Assembly: GCA_029747015.1 (NCBI GenBank)
Contig: JAKOGI010000335.1
Coordinates: forward strand, 380,001-444,000
Direction: 5' to 3'
DNA length: 64,000 bases
Source of the DNA: Carnegiea gigantea
Taxonomy: Eukaryota > Streptophyta > Magnoliopsida > Caryophyllales > Cactaceae
Below, piece by piece: positions 1-11,589 of this stretch. The notes under the pieces are model-generated. The model worked only from the letters and a program-made list of their open reading frames with translations, was not told the origin of the DNA and ran no database searches. Every line of letters starts with the position of its first letter. Position 1 is the first letter of the stretch. The position numbers and the translations under genes were made by a program.

Positions 1-560
1 CCACTGTGTGAAGAGTGGAGGGAATTTAAGGGCCTGGAGGATCTCCTTGATGAAATTCCAATGCACTGAATCAAAAGCCTTGTGTAGACCCACTTTCATT
101 ATACAGCTAGGAGTTGCCTATTTCCTATTATAGCCTCTTACAAGGTCTTGACAGAGCAGGACATTAAATAATAATTCCCTTCCTTTCACAAATGCCCCTT
201 GACTGGGGTTGATAAGCATAGGGAGGACTTCCTTCAATCTTGTGCAAAGTAACTTGGTGATGCATTTGTAAATCACATTCCAGCATGAGATGGGCCTAAA
301 GTCTTTGGCTCTCTCTGGGTTTTGAACCTTGGTTAGGATAACCAGTTTAGTCCCCCCATAGAAGTTGGGCATGTCTCCTGTGAAGAAGAATTCCCTTATT
401 GCTGAACAAATTAGAGGCCCCAAGCTCCCCCAACTTGCTTTGTAAAATCCACTGCTATAGCCATCTGGACCGGGTGATTTGTGGTTAGGGATGGAGAAGA
501 GTGCTTGTTTGATTGAAAAGTCACTGAAGGGCTTGCAGAGGTTAAGTTGTTGGTCAATGG
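1..560 (-). pseudogene. LINE reverse transcriptase, N-terminal part
   Basis: The translation shows the LINE RT landmarks in order: S-P-G-P-D-G (about 450-475), a stretch N-P-x-x-x-K-D-F-R-P-I-S-C (about 280-320), Q-G-A-F-V-K-G-R (about 180-205), and K-V-G-L-H-K-A-F-D-S-V near 70-100. In that last motif (motif A) the first, metal-binding Asp of the usual K-V-D-L-x-K-A-F-D is Gly. A stop follows the L-V-R-G-Y-N-R-K segment at about 118. The enzyme would copy LINE RNA at the target nick, but this copy is inactive. Confidence 0.85.
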
Positions 561-1289
561 TAAGGCATAGACCTTAACTGATCACATTTTAGTCAATTGG
601 AACTCTGCATGGGTCTCTGGTGCCCAAAAGGGTTTTGTAGTAAGCTGTCATTACCTCAGAGACTACTTCAAATCCTTTCACCCATTGGGCAAGGTGATTT
701 CTAATGGTGTAAATGTTTGTCATTGCCTTTCTTTTCTTAATCTTTGCCATAAAGACTCTTGAACAATCATCCCCATAAGCAATCCAATCTGCTTTGCTTT
801 GTTGCTTAAATAGTGATAGGGCAGATTGGTTTATCTCCACATAATGGTTTCTAGCTATTTCTTCATGATGCTGCAGGTTTGGGTTGCATGGGTCATGCTG
901 GAGTTGAGCCTAGATTTGGCATAACGCATCCCTGGCCTTTGCCTATTGTGTGTAGATGTTTGCATATTTATGCTTGCTAATCTGCTTTAGAGGATGTCTT
1001 AAGTTGCAAAGCAGTGTCTTGAGTGCCATTAAATGAGAATTATGGTGGACCTGTGCAAGGCAGGTTAGTACTTTTTCTTGGAACTGTCCATCTCTAGTCC
1101 ATATATCACAAAAGAGAAAAGAGTATTTAGGCTTTGGACAATGAGGAAAACTCAGTGATATAGGGGAATGGTCAGAGAGGCCCTGTGTCAGGAAATAGAC
1201 ATGTTTGAAATCAAATGTATCATGCTAATACTCATTGCATAAAGCTCTGTCAATCCTGGACCATATGCTTTGTTTGTCCATGTAAAGAA

Positions 1290-1830
1290 AGCTCCCACAT
1301 ATAGGAATTCCTAAAGTCCACTTTGGGTTATACAGTCTGCAAAACTTCTGATTTCCCCTTCACTTAATTCTATGCCTCCCATTCTTTCCCCAGGATGGAG
1401 GACAGAGTTACAATCCCCTAGAACACACCAAGGAGCATCTATGGCTTCTGCCCAGTTCTGCAGTGCAACCCACATAGGCTGTCTTTGTTCATCTAGAATC
1501 CTTCCATATACAAAAGTGATGAGGAATTTCTTATTAGTGGAGAGCTGAACTGCTTCCCTATGAATCAACTGGTCATTCACTGTGATCATTTGAAACTTAT
1601 ATCTGTTTAGATGCCAACAAACAATAATTCTTCCTCTTTCATTCATAGTTGCATTATGGACCCATTGCCAGTTACAACACACTTTACGAACTACCTGTGA
1701 AACGTTTTGCAGAGTCAGTTTTGTTTCAAGTAATCCCAGTAAGCCAGCTTGTTATTGCTGCAGGAAGATTTTGACATCTTCCTATTTATTAGGACCATTG
1801 AGGCCCCTCAGATTCCAGCTTAGAATTCTG
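1290..1830 (-). pseudogene. LINE endonuclease (EEP/AP-type) domain
   Basis: The domain begins with W-N-L-R-G-L-N (about 1,790-1,825), the usual start of LINE ORF2. An open stretch (1,311-1,682) follows, containing F-V-Y-G and L-G-D-C-N-S-V-L-H-P-G-E-R-M-G-G, which corresponds to the G-D-F-N...R-x-G-G metal and substrate-binding block of endonuclease/exonuclease/phosphatase domains. In active elements it nicks target DNA. Stops on both sides of the open stretch make it a pseudogene. Confidence 0.85.
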
Positions 1831-2135
1831 TCCATAAGAAGATGTTGTTGCTCCTGCTCTGCCCCCCATTGGATCATTATGCATCATTTCTTCTTCTAAC
1901 AGCATGTTGAAAGGGTTAGCTACTAGGGTGGCCTCCACTTGATTCTCATCTGTAATTTTAGCACACTTTGATGAGTGTTTTTGGACCAACTGGAATCCCT
2001 TAATGTATTCATTAGCCTGCTGCTCTGGTTGAGGGGTTGATAATGGTGTAGATATGTGGGTTTTTTCTCTCCATTCCTTCCTTAAGGTGTCCTTCTTCTT
2101 GCAATGCTCATGAGTGTGCCCAAACATTTTACAGT
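1830..2135 (-). pseudogene. LINE ORF1 C-terminus with CCHC zinc knuckle
   Basis: The minus-strand reading contains C-T-Y-C-K-M-F-G-H-T-H-E-H-C, a C-x2-C-x4-H-x4-C zinc knuckle typical of the C-terminal part of plant LINE ORF1 proteins, which bind LINE RNA. A hydrophilic tail follows. The open frame continues upstream into the microsatellite, but that part (Thr-His and Ile-Tyr repeats) is not real protein. The rest of ORF1 is missing, so the microsatellite marks the truncation point. Confidence 0.75.
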
Positions 2136-2143
2136 ATGTACAC

Positions 2144-2190
<47 letters not shown>

Positions 2191-2277
2191 TATATGTATG
2201 TATATGTTTGTGTGTGTGTGTGTATATATATATATGTATATGTATATACACACACACACGCACATATACATCCATAC

Positions 2278-2333
<56 letters not shown>

Positions 2334-2568
2334 TATATGTGTGTGTGTGTCTGTGTCTGTGTCTGTGTGGTGTGTGTGTGCGCGCGCGCATGTATGTGTG
2401 TGTGTGTGTATATATATAATATATATGTGTATGTATGTATATATGTATGTATATTTATATTTATATATGTGTGTGTGTGTGTGTGTTTGTGTGTGTGTGT
2501 ATATACATAATTCATTCAAATACGTATAGATATATATGTATGTATATATACATATATGTATATGTATA

Positions 2569-2611
<43 letters not shown>

Positions 2612-2688
2612 TGTCTATATATATAACACACATATACATACATATACGTATAGATATATATATGTATGTATATATACATATATGTATA

Positions 2689-2767
<79 letters not shown>

Positions 2768-2838
2768 ATGTATATGTATATATGCACGCACACATATGCA
2801 CACATATATGTATATATATGTGTGCATGTATATATGTC
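2136..2838. repeat. Compound (TG)n/(TA)n microsatellite
   Basis: About 700 bases of alternating TG/CA and TA runs with imperfect units such as TATGTA. It gives long open frames of Cys-Val, Ile-Tyr and Thr-His in every phase, which are meaningless. Two internal blocks resemble each other (about 2,520-2,600 and 2,640-2,710, both containing CATATATGTATATGTATATG), so the array partly grew by duplication. Confidence 0.97.
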
Positions 2839-5528
2839 CTAATTACATTGTATTTTGAAGCTGTGTTGGTTTCTTTAGGATGCTGATGAAGTATAAGTTG
2901 ACGCTTATAACATGCCCTATTTTGCAATTTTGTATGCATTCAATAGGCTAGAAAAAGTCCCTAAGGTTGTACATTTTGTTGTTCATTTTGTCCCTTTTTT
3001 CACTGGGAAATTTATTTCTTTTGATCAGCCACTTCTTCAGGATGGTAAGGGCGTAAGCAATCAATGATAAACAATGGTCGTGTCTTGAAGTTGGTGACAA
3101 CGAGATTAGGAGAATTACTATCTGGAACACCTGCTTTGATCAAAAGAGTAAGAAGCGTAGTTGTCCAAACCACAAGTGATGCTCTTATCAGACACATGAA
3201 TTCACTTAGAAATTCGCAGAGTACCACCCCAATACTCCCATCCAACTCCTGTAAGTCGGAAGATTTCTTGTTGAACGTTGGGGCAATTGAGAAGGAATTT
3301 TTGAGTGCTCATCAAATGAAGCATGACTTCCCGTAATTTAATCTGACTAGATTCAGCTCGGGATCTCTCGAGAAGAGAATGAGGCACCGGCTACTCAAAT
3401 TTTCATCAGAGATTTGGAGCCTCAGGAAGAGAACTAGGTGTCTACTACTGGAGTTGTCATTAGAGAACTAGATGCTAATGTTCCAATATGAGATGTACAA
3501 GAACCAAGCTATGGTGGCAAAGCGTACTATCAAGGAAGTCTGAAAAGGACCAATAAAGAGGTCCACTTGTTGTAGTGGCATGCAATTGCCAACAACTATG
3601 TATCTGCTTTTCTTCTTTGGCCCCTACCCCCCTCTGATTTTTTCGAGGAGGATGGAGAATGGGAGTTCATTACATTTTTTCCTATATTTTAGAGACACTG
3701 AGGTACAGGTTCTATATTAACAAATACCCTTTGAGCGTGCAAGGACACATGAACTGAGTTGACCTTAGCCATGTTCAAAAACAGTTAGGTTGCATGCAAG
3801 TTTAGCTGTCATAGAACTTTGTAAAAACTATGGTTGGGAATATATAATGGTGTTGCATGGTGGTTCCTATTTTCTGACAGTTTCTGCGAGAAAAGAAAGA
3901 GCCCCAAGTGCCATTTGCAGCAATATTTAGCTACCATCCCAAAATAGGCCTTTGTACTTCAACTGTTCAATGTTAACTTGCCACCTCCTTATTGATCCAT
4001 TACATGACAACAATTTCACAATTTAAACTTTATAAGTAAATAGAAGCATTAGAACTAGTGATTCTTGAGACTTGTAAATGAGAATGATTCCAGGAAAAGA
4101 ATGAAAGCAAGAATCTTCCAACTTTGTGAATAATAGAAGATTTTTTTTTCTATAAAAAAAAGGGATTTAATAATTCATTCAACATAAGAATCATTATATG
4201 AAATCTATAAGCATGATATATCTTTTAAATTAGAATAAAATCATAATATATGACCCAACTCAATGATGAAAAACAACAGAAGTTTGATGGTGTAATGCCC
4301 TTTCATTTCTCCTTCATGGTTTTGTGTCTCAATTGATTGGTTGCTTTGGGATTGCCTGAGAAATTTCAGATCCATTGCTACTTACTATTCTTTCTTTAAA
4401 CTATTACTGCTCAACTTAGATAATACCACATTGTGTTTAAAAGCGGAGGGAGGAAACACAATGTTAGAAGGGCGCAACTACCCTCACCGAGAAAAGAAAG
4501 AGCCCACATCTTCTTTGCACTCTCCTTACATGCACAGGAACGTGAGTATCTTTAGGGCAATAGGTTATGAAGTGAAGTGGTATGCTGACTTTGTCTTCAA
4601 CTTATCAGAAGACCAGAGGTAAAAACAAAATCATAAAATATGTATGTACTTTTTTTAAAGGTGAAGGAATAGACATTTGATTACTCACCATAAAAACATA
4701 ACTATACACTCCTTGCACTTGGTAATATGCATTTCCCCTCCTTGTCCTAAAGGATTGTGTAAGTTATTAAAGGTGATTTTTAAATTACTGATTCAGCGTA
4801 TAATTTATTTATTTACTTTCTATCCAAGTGTTCTACGATGTTCTTACTATGTGGCTAGCTGAAACATGCTTTCGAGTCTTCCTGACGATGTTAACAAATT
4901 TTTTGTCAATATTTGGCAGCATATACTGAATGTACATGAGTTGTGTAGAGATCGATCCAGTGTCCATTGGGTTTTCTTTGCAAACGAAGTATTTGCAAGT
5001 TGATTTAAAAGATTTTTATATAATATTTTCACATGCACATATGCTTTCATAGATTAAGGGTTATCGAAGTAGACAAAGGATGAAACCCAAGTAAAAGCTA
5101 CATTCTTTCATAGGCTGAATGATGAGCTATTGCTAATTCTCATGTCAAATCCAAGGAAGTTAACTTGGTAAAATTAACTCAAACGTATTACTTTAAATAA
5201 CTTTTTTTAAACTTTTTCTTTTGGTAGCTATTCTTCAGACATTAGTTATCACAATCACGGGGAGATTATTGTACATTGATAGAAAAGCTTTAATTTGATT
5301 TTTCAGGTCTTTTTTCATTGTTTATACAAGAGACGATAATTTCTTTATTACTTTAGTTTCAAGGAGAAAACTATAAATGTAATAGTACCATATGAAAAAA
5401 AGGAAAGGACAGTTGCTCATATGAGTCCTTCACAGATAATTTGGTGAGGTCACAAATTGTCTGTTTGCTTAATTATTTTTAACAATGAAGCATATAATGA
5501 TACTATTTTTTTAATTATCTACGAACCA
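2839..5528. other. Mostly unassigned; possible upstream part of Ulp1-like gene
   Basis: No recognisable complete gene. A 90-codon plus frame (3,064-3,336) and a 93-codon plus frame (4,341-4,622) are open but match no family I know. The second contains basic residues followed by L-H-S-P-Y, loosely like the segment before the Ulp1 domain in plant transposon-derived Ulp1 proteins. They could be decayed exons of the gene whose last exons are at 5,529 and 7,120. No terminal repeats seen. Confidence 0.25.
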
Positions 5529-5743
5529 ACCAGAGTAGACTCATTGGGGAATATCTCATCAAGGAATGGAGTAAAGAAAGGAGAGGGAATTCCACTGAAT
5601 AGTTCAAAGAACGACACATAAAAATGCCTTGGCGAGTCCAGGAATTCAAACAAGATCATAACGGAGGTTTTTATGTTATGAGGCATATGGAGGAATACGA
5701 AGCTGTGGTAAATGGTTGGGACGTTGGATTGAGGAAGAATGAG
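5529..5743 (+). pseudogene. Ulp1-type cysteine protease fragment, C-terminal catalytic exon
   Basis: One reading frame, with a single TAG near 5,600, encodes P-W-R-V-Q-E-F-K-Q-D-H-N-G-G-F-Y-V-M-R-H-M-E-E. This corresponds to the Q-x-N-x-x-D-C-G-x-F-V-M-R-x-M-E block at the active site of Ulp1/SENP (C48) SUMO proteases, common in genes carried by plant Mutator and CACTA elements. The catalytic Asp-Cys pair is replaced by Asn-Gly, so it would be inactive. The exon ends at a good donor (GAG|GTAAGC). A likely final exon is at 7,120. Confidence 0.6.
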
Positions 5744-7119
5744 GTAAGCATGCTATAGGCTTCTCTAACTAAATAAAAACTACGTGCAATTCCTTATCTG
5801 TTCGTGGTCTTCTCGGTTATCATGTTGCTCTCAATCACCCTTGGTCCCTGTAACGTTCAATGAGACTAATGTTTCTTGAATTTAGCTGTATAGCATTGGA
5901 TATATCCTATATTGTAGTACAATGAAAGCATGTGTAGCGAGCCATCTCAGCCATGTAAAGCTTAGAAACATGTAAAAGATTCATGCTGGAAACTCTTCTC
6001 TAAGTGAAAGTAAGATACACTTGATACGAACTAAATACGGCCTTTCTATGATGATATGAAAGCGGAGTTTTTCTATTTTACAATTTAGAACAGGCTTCTA
6101 ATTATTCATTTGGATTGTTTAACTCAAAAATATTGTCATATTGTGATTGTGATTATGCTAGTGGATGAATCGATCTGCTCAAATTCGGTGCGAGTTTCAT
6201 GGCTCAATTATTAATTACACAATGTACTCTTGAAGCGAAGTGTATAGCACATCTTCAGCTAATCTTGGATTTTAAGTATCGCATCAGATTGGACTATCCC
6301 ATCCACGCTCCAATATTTAAGTCTGACAAACATTTCCCCATATATTAAAAACATCGAACTTCATACGCAGTACAGTGTAACAGTATTACTAATAATTTTA
6401 TAAATACCCAGAAAAAATGCAACAAAATTTCTTAGAGCCTTTAGATGGTTCAAGACTACATCCTGCGAGAAATCCAAAAACATTTGGCTAAGTAAAATAA
6501 ATAATACCAGAAAAAATATTAAAAAAGCTTTAGAATCAAGGGACCCCCTGCCGAGATATGAGGCTAAGATAACGAAGGCCCTCCATAGGTTAAGAAAGAT
6601 ACATGAAGGCCCTATTCTTTTCGTGTGTCAATTCTAAAATACCAATTTCAACCCACTTCAACCTAGTTCGACCTATTTTGACCAACTTCAACCCATTTCA
6701 ACCCACTTTTACTATTTTAACCAAGTTTAATTTATCACATAAAAAATTCAACTCACTTTAACCCAATTCAATCTACTTCAACCTACTTAAACCGACCTCA
6801 ACCTACTTTAACCTATCTCAACCTACTTCACCCTTTTACCCACCCCAATTTACCCCAAAAAAAACAGGTCTGAAGCTCTTAATGTGGAAACAAATTATAG
6901 TTACACCATGACAACAACGACAAGGACTATATCATCAATAGCAGACCCTATATGCTCAAGAGTAAACAACTATATGCAATTTTCCCACCCAATTTCAGCC
7001 AAATGTTATTCAAATAGATGAGTCTTTTTTGTCCATGCCAATCTATTGTTTGTGTTTATATTATAAGGTCCTAAATCCTAATACAAATCAATGGATCCCC
7101 CCCTCCCCCGAATTCTTAG
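5744..7119 (+). other. Likely intron of Ulp1-like pseudogene; no gene seen
   Basis: AT-rich sequence between a GTAAGC donor and a TTCTTAG acceptor. The only structure I see is the CAACCYACTT minisatellite at 6,640-6,850, described separately. Confidence 0.35.
6640..6852. repeat. Degenerate 10-bp minisatellite (CAACCYACTT)
   Basis: About twenty imperfect copies of a decamer such as TTCAACCCAC or TTCAACCTAC follow one another, with slightly longer or shorter spacing in places. The strand is strongly C/A/T-biased. It is not the plant telomere repeat. Confidence 0.8.
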
Positions 7120-7230
7120 GTTGCTGAAATTCAGAAATTGAGGGTGCAGCACTGCCACAAGATCGTCACACTCAATGAGAGATTGCAAGTCCAAGACCTT
7201 CTCTTGCCAACCAACAACACGTCCCTTTAA
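7120..7230 (+). pseudogene. Possible last exon of Ulp1-like gene
   Basis: An acceptor (TTCTTAG) is followed by 36 sense codons and a TAA. The peptide has K-L-R-V-Q-H-C-H-K-I-V-T-L-N-E, resembling the L-R-x-x-Y-x-x-x-I-L-x-x-x-x-N tail that follows the catalytic exon in plant Ulp1-like transposon proteins. Phase fits the donor at 5,743. The inference rests on this short similarity and on the splice sites. Confidence 0.4.
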
Positions 7231-7954
7231 TGTTTACTGCTAGAAGTTTAAGCTCTAGGGGGAGGTACAAGCCCCAAAATCATCATGGAAACTTATCATC
7301 ATTCCCCTGGATGCTATGATTTAATGTACACCATTGCTTATTCTATTTAACACAATAAATTTTTGAGGGGGGGATGTGGTCAAATTTTATGAAGCAAAGA
7401 AAGCATTACGTATTTGCCGGCAGGGGGTGTTAATGTGGCATTTCCTTACAAGTTTTATTTCTTTGGCAGGAAATAAAAGAAAAAAAAAGAAAAAATTTGC
7501 GCGTTCAGTGCATTAGTTTGATGAAAACTAGCTATAGAATAGGAAAGAAGGCCAATAGTCATATGCTACATCTTTTTCTGGAACCCAAAAAAAGGGACAT
7601 CTTTTAGTCTTTGAAATAATCATGGAATTTTTCTTTTTCTATGGTTTCCATGCAATAATTTAAATTTTTTTATTTTGATAAATTAAATAATGTTAACTCG
7701 TTGGGAAACCAGTTTTCTAGTTTCTCTCTCCCCTCTAAAAAACGTAAATTTCAGGAATTATATGTTAAATTGAATCGCGATTTCATTAATATAACGAACC
7801 AAAAATTTTCCAACTTGGGCAATCTTTGAAGGCTGAAGTTATTCACTTTTCTCTTTCCTCTATCATTGCATTACTATTATAACATCAACTCTTCATCCTC
7901 TTTCAAAATTGATTTCTCTTGAATCGCGGTTGTTATATATTTTCCTGTTCCCTA
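7231..7954. other. No gene recognised
   Basis: Contains an AATAAA-like signal near 7,350 that could serve the preceding exon, a G-rich run near 7,367-7,375, and AT-rich DNA. Nothing else can be supported. Confidence 0.3.
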
Positions 7955-8778
7955 GCTACGGAAATATGGGCAGCGAGCCCTTTCGGTTCAGAGTTTTGGG
8001 CTCGGCACTACCCTTCAATCATGGATAGCCTCTTGTACATGCTTGAGGCCGATGGTCATGACGATGCAGGTGACTTCCTCGCGATTCTTTAGGAGGTACG
8101 AAATTCACAAAACCGATTTATCTTTAGTTCCCCAGATCGGTCACCTGAACGTTTAGCACAACAGGCCATTTCGTTCATGCATGGGTTCCAGGATGCAAAA
8201 TTATCTCCACGAGCCTCTTATAACAGGCAACTTGGCAAATGGGTGACTTCGCCCTCGGGTGCATGGAAGCTCAACTTTGATGCCGATTAGGAGAACAGGA
8301 GCAGGGTCTTGGCTGCGCGGTTATAGACTATCTTGGTGATCTAGTGTTGGCGGGATTCCAACAGTCTGCAAGTTTCCATGGCGCCCAGACATTGCAGAAG
8401 CAGAGGCTTGTCTCTTTGGCCTACAACAAGCTCTATCTGCGAGGTTTTCTAGCTTAGTGATTGAGGGTGCTTCTCCTTCAGTTATTTCTAAACTTGTAAT
8501 AAGTCCGAACGCAGATCGGTCCTAGGTTTTTTTTATTTCTAAGATCCTTAAATTGGTTGTTAGTTGTCCATATGTTGCTTGGAATCATGTCAAAAGAGGT
8601 GGGAATACAGTGGCGGATGAGGCTGCTCACCTCCAACCTTATCAGTCCGGATCCTGAATTTGGGTTGAGGAGGTCCAAACTTCCATTATGGAGCTAGCTT
8701 CTATTGATATGTATAACTACTTTGATAGTGATTTAATATAATTTCCCCCCGTTTGCTGTCCCAAAAAAAAAAACAAAA
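7955..8778 (+). mobile_element. 5'-truncated LINE tail with poly(A)
   Basis: The plus strand carries the C-terminal part of a plant LINE ORF2 (linker after RT, then RNase H) and ends in a run of 11 A plus more A-rich sequence at 8,763-8,778. This is a typical dead-on-arrival LINE insertion. I could not find a clear target-site duplication. Confidence 0.8.
7960..8715 (+). pseudogene. LINE ORF2 C-terminus, RNase H (RVT_3-like) domain
   Basis: One frame reads E-I-W-A-A-S-P-F-G-S, then P-S-G-A-W-K-L-N-F-D-A-D (first RNase H strand with its catalytic Asp, about 8,250-8,288). It is broken by a stop and frameshifts, then resumes as G-C-A-V-I-D-Y-L-G-D, A-E-A-E-A-C-L-F-G-L-Q-Q-A-L (the Glu-bearing helix) and W-N-H-V-K-R-G-G-N-T-V-A-D-E-A-A-H (the final Asp motif, about 8,580-8,630). 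These are the landmarks of the RNase H domain at the end of plant L1 ORF2. Confidence 0.85.
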
Positions 8779-8852
8779 TGGTTATTATATAATTTCCTCC
8801 ATTGTTGTATATACATCTTCCTTCCATTGCCAGAAGTTGTTATCATACAGAG

Positions 8853-8857
8853 TTGCC
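8853..8857. repeat. Target-site duplication TTGCC (left)
   Basis: TTGCC lies directly before the TGTCAACA start of the left LTR and again at 15,526-15,530 after the right LTR, showing that the Gypsy element 8,858-15,525 is a complete insertion. Confidence 0.9.
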
Positions 8858-9648
8858 TGTCAACACAAAATTTCGTGCCTAAAATAAATTAGATAGGAAA
8901 TTTAGAAACAAATTGAGTTTTGTATTGATGTGGTATATGGGTACAATCTCTGTAATACAATGAGATAGTCCTCTGATTCGATCTCCTAATGACTTGAGTG
9001 TTCCGAGGGCGTGATGCTTGATCTCGGTTAATACAAATCAGCTGAAGAACTCTAAAGATTATTCTTGATTTTGATCTGCAAGTGACTGACTGTAGCTTCT
9101 GAAACTCTACAAGTCTTAATCATTCTCCTTTCGTTGCTGGATACTCCTTACTGTCTGAGCTCTGAATTTTGCAAATGCTTAATGTTGAATGTAGTTGGCC
9201 AAATTAATCGATGCGAGGGTAAGGTTGCTTGATCACGATTGATGAATTGGGTGAAGAACTCTGAAGTAAACTTCAATTTGAGGTTGCAGAAGATGTTGAG
9301 CTCGCTGACTTTGATCCTTGTTACTTGGTGGCTGGATGTCGTCTGTAATCTAAGCTCTGAAGCTTGTAAGATGCTAAATGCTGAGCCCCCTCCAAAATGA
9401 GGGGGGAGGACCTCTATTTATAGGCTTGAAGGCTAGGGTTTGAGTTGGACGTTGGGCCTAGGCCCATATCTTAGTAATTATTCCTTTAATTTTAAAAGAG
9501 AAATAATTATTATTTTCTGCATCATCAATAACACGTGGAAGCTTTTAACTGGCTGGATTTTAGCCACATTTAAAGCAATTTGCGATTGGTCTTTTTTTTT
9601 TTTCACATGGCATCACCCGATTTGTCGTAGAATTCTTTACCTTCCACA
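8858..9648 (-). repeat. 3' LTR of the Gypsy element
   Basis: Begins TGTCAACA and ends CTTCCACA on the plus strand. Aligns along its length with 14,732-15,525, with scattered substitutions and small indels. Confidence 0.93.
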
Positions 9649-10635
9649 AATGCCCCTCAAGATTCGGCCGCGTACACAAATTTTTGAGTGTTTAAAGTGG
9701 TTGAGTCTCGAAGACTTGAAAGATTGGAGCCCTTTTTTTTTTTTTGGGCCGCTTCCCCCCTTTTTTGGGTCTTCATCAGCTTTAGGCAAAATTAGGGTAT
9801 ATTATGATATCTGTATATTTTAGAAGATATTGTTAATATTTTCACGATTTTTTTATGACATTTCTTGCTATAATTAGTACCTAGAATCTCTCTCATTCCT
9901 AAAATCATGGGAGTAGCTAGTTCTTCTAAGGCTGTATATATGAATGTAATTAATCAATAAAAAGAAAGCAAGATTGAAGAGCACGGCCAGCATATCACAT
10001 ACAATCCAGCTATCTTTCTTCTTCATACTTTTGTTCAGGGTAAACCTTGAATGTTGAGGGGGTTTCTCTACCTTCTTTAAACCTCCAGAAATCCATCATC
10101 TCTTGGGATGAGTGAGACAGCTATAGAGGGGTGGGGGAAGAAGGAATTGAAATTTCATAATTCGAATTTTGGCTCTATACTGTGCCAATTATCTGACCAA
10201 ATTTGCTCAACTTTGCTCCCACCTCGAATTGATTGATTTCGGGTGGATTAGCTTTCACGCACATTCTTTCTTTTTTTTAATTTTATTTTCTGCAAAGCTA
10301 TTCTTTGTTGTGCAGCGATGGCGAAGGGCCTGTTCTTTCTGCAATTTAAGGTAAAATTTCTCCAGAGTGTTGGTCTGAATGAGAACAACACTTTATCGTA
10401 ATTTCACATATTTTTGTCCTCTTCCGCTGGGTTATCGAGCACATGGAGCTTCTGGACTATGCTTTTTCACAAAATTTTTTTTCCCCTTTTTTAAGCCTTT
10501 TGATATTCCATTTGGTTTTTTTTTTTTAAGGCCCTTTTTTCTTAAGGCCTCTGTGTTTTGTAGTTCCCCTTTTTTTTAGAGAACTTTGACTAATACTTTC
10601 CCCCTTTTTTTAAGGAGGCTGCTGGATGGACTACT
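9649..10635. other. Gypsy interior, non-coding
   Basis: No gag or pol homology. T-rich with several poly(T) runs, and short frames only. It leads into the tandem repeats that start near 10,640. Confidence 0.6.
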
Positions 10636-10639
10636 CCCC

Positions 10640-11030
10640 CATTAAATCGCAAGTGAGGTCGACTTTTAAGACGAAGAATCGTTTCTCCCCGTAGATTCAA
10701 TTCTTCGCAGGCGACTGCCTCACTTAATCTTTTTTTGGAGTCAACTTGGATTTCTTCTACCCACGACTCCTCCAATTAGATTGTGAAGTGAGGTCGATTT
10801 TGAGAAATCATTTCTCCCCGTAGATTCAATTCTTCGCAGAAGACTCCCTCACTTAATCTAGTTGGGGTCGACTTGAGTTTCTTCTTTCCAGTCGCGACTC
10901 CTCCGATTAGATCATGAAGTGATGTCGACTTTTAAGATAAGGAATCGCTTCTCCCCTTAGATTCGATTCTTCGCAGGGGACTCTCTCACTTAATCTTTTT
11001 AGGGTTGACTTTGTATTTCTTCGTTCCAGT
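10640..11030. repeat. About 130-bp tandem repeat, 3 copies
   Basis: Three successive diverged units share AAGTGAGGTCGACTTTTAAG, CTCCCCGTAGATTCAATTCT, TCGCAG..GACT.CCTCACTTAATC and a CGACTCCTCC-ATTAGAT segment. Copies start near 10,650, 10,785 and 10,915. They lie in the untranslated interior of the Gypsy element. Confidence 0.85.
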
Positions 11031-11034
11031 CATG

Positions 11035-11515
11035 ACTTCTTCCATCAGATTTGCGAAGGCATGGCTTTTTCCACTTAGACAGTGTAGGCAGAACTTCTTT
11101 GGTCAGATAGCGAGGATATTACTCATTCGATCAGATAATGAAGATATTCAGACAATGAAGGTGTACCCCCTACAGTCAGATAGCCAAGGCACGTTCTTCT
11201 AATCAGAAAATGAAGATTTGACTCCTCAATTCAGACAACAAAGGCTTGACTCCTACAATCAAAGAGTAAAGGCGTTTAGACTCCTCCAATCTGATAGCAG
11301 AGACTTGACTTCTACCATTAGACAGCAAAGACAACTCTTCCGATCAGAAACGGAAGGCTTGGCTCATCCGCTCAGACAACGAACGCAACTATCCCAATCA
11401 GAAAGGGCAGACGTGAGTTCCTTGAACAAATAATGGCTTGACTCTTCCAGTCAGGCAAGAAAGACATGACCCTTCTGATCAGACACCGAAAGCTGGACTT
11501 TACAAATTGCCAATG
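11035..11515. repeat. Short tandem repeat around CAGACARCGAAGGC
   Basis: About fifteen degenerate units of roughly 28-32 bp with a common core like CTCnnnnAATCAGACAACGAAGGC-TTGACTC. It follows the 130-bp array and may have grown from its ATTAGAT-nnGAAG segment. Short plus-strand frames across it reflect the repeat period, not a gene. Confidence 0.75.
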
Positions 11516-11589
11516 CCTGACTTGAAGGAAAGGGCGGCCAACTTGGAGTATCGCTAATGCAAAGGAGGATGCGATCTTAATGTTGCCCC

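Larger units (their letters stand above)
1..2135 (-). mobile_element. L1-type LINE, 5' half, degenerate
   Basis: Read on the minus strand, the order is ORF1 C-terminus with a zinc knuckle, then an AP-type endonuclease, then the start of reverse transcriptase running off the left edge of the window. This is the canonical order of plant L1 LINEs. All three parts carry stops or frameshifts, so this copy cannot move by itself. Its upstream end runs into the TG/TA microsatellite. Target-site duplications cannot be judged because the 3' end lies outside the window. Confidence 0.88.

Noticed and set aside
2104..2939. Many long open frames of Cys-Val, Ile-Tyr or Thr-His repeats
   Set aside because: They are translations of the TG/TA microsatellite in every phase and have no start context or homology.
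3064..3336. 90-codon plus-strand frame as a gene
   Set aside because: Open on both strands here and no family motif; kept only as unassigned sequence.
6640..6852. Interstitial telomere repeat
   Set aside because: Unit is CAACCYACTT, not the plant TTTAGGG type.
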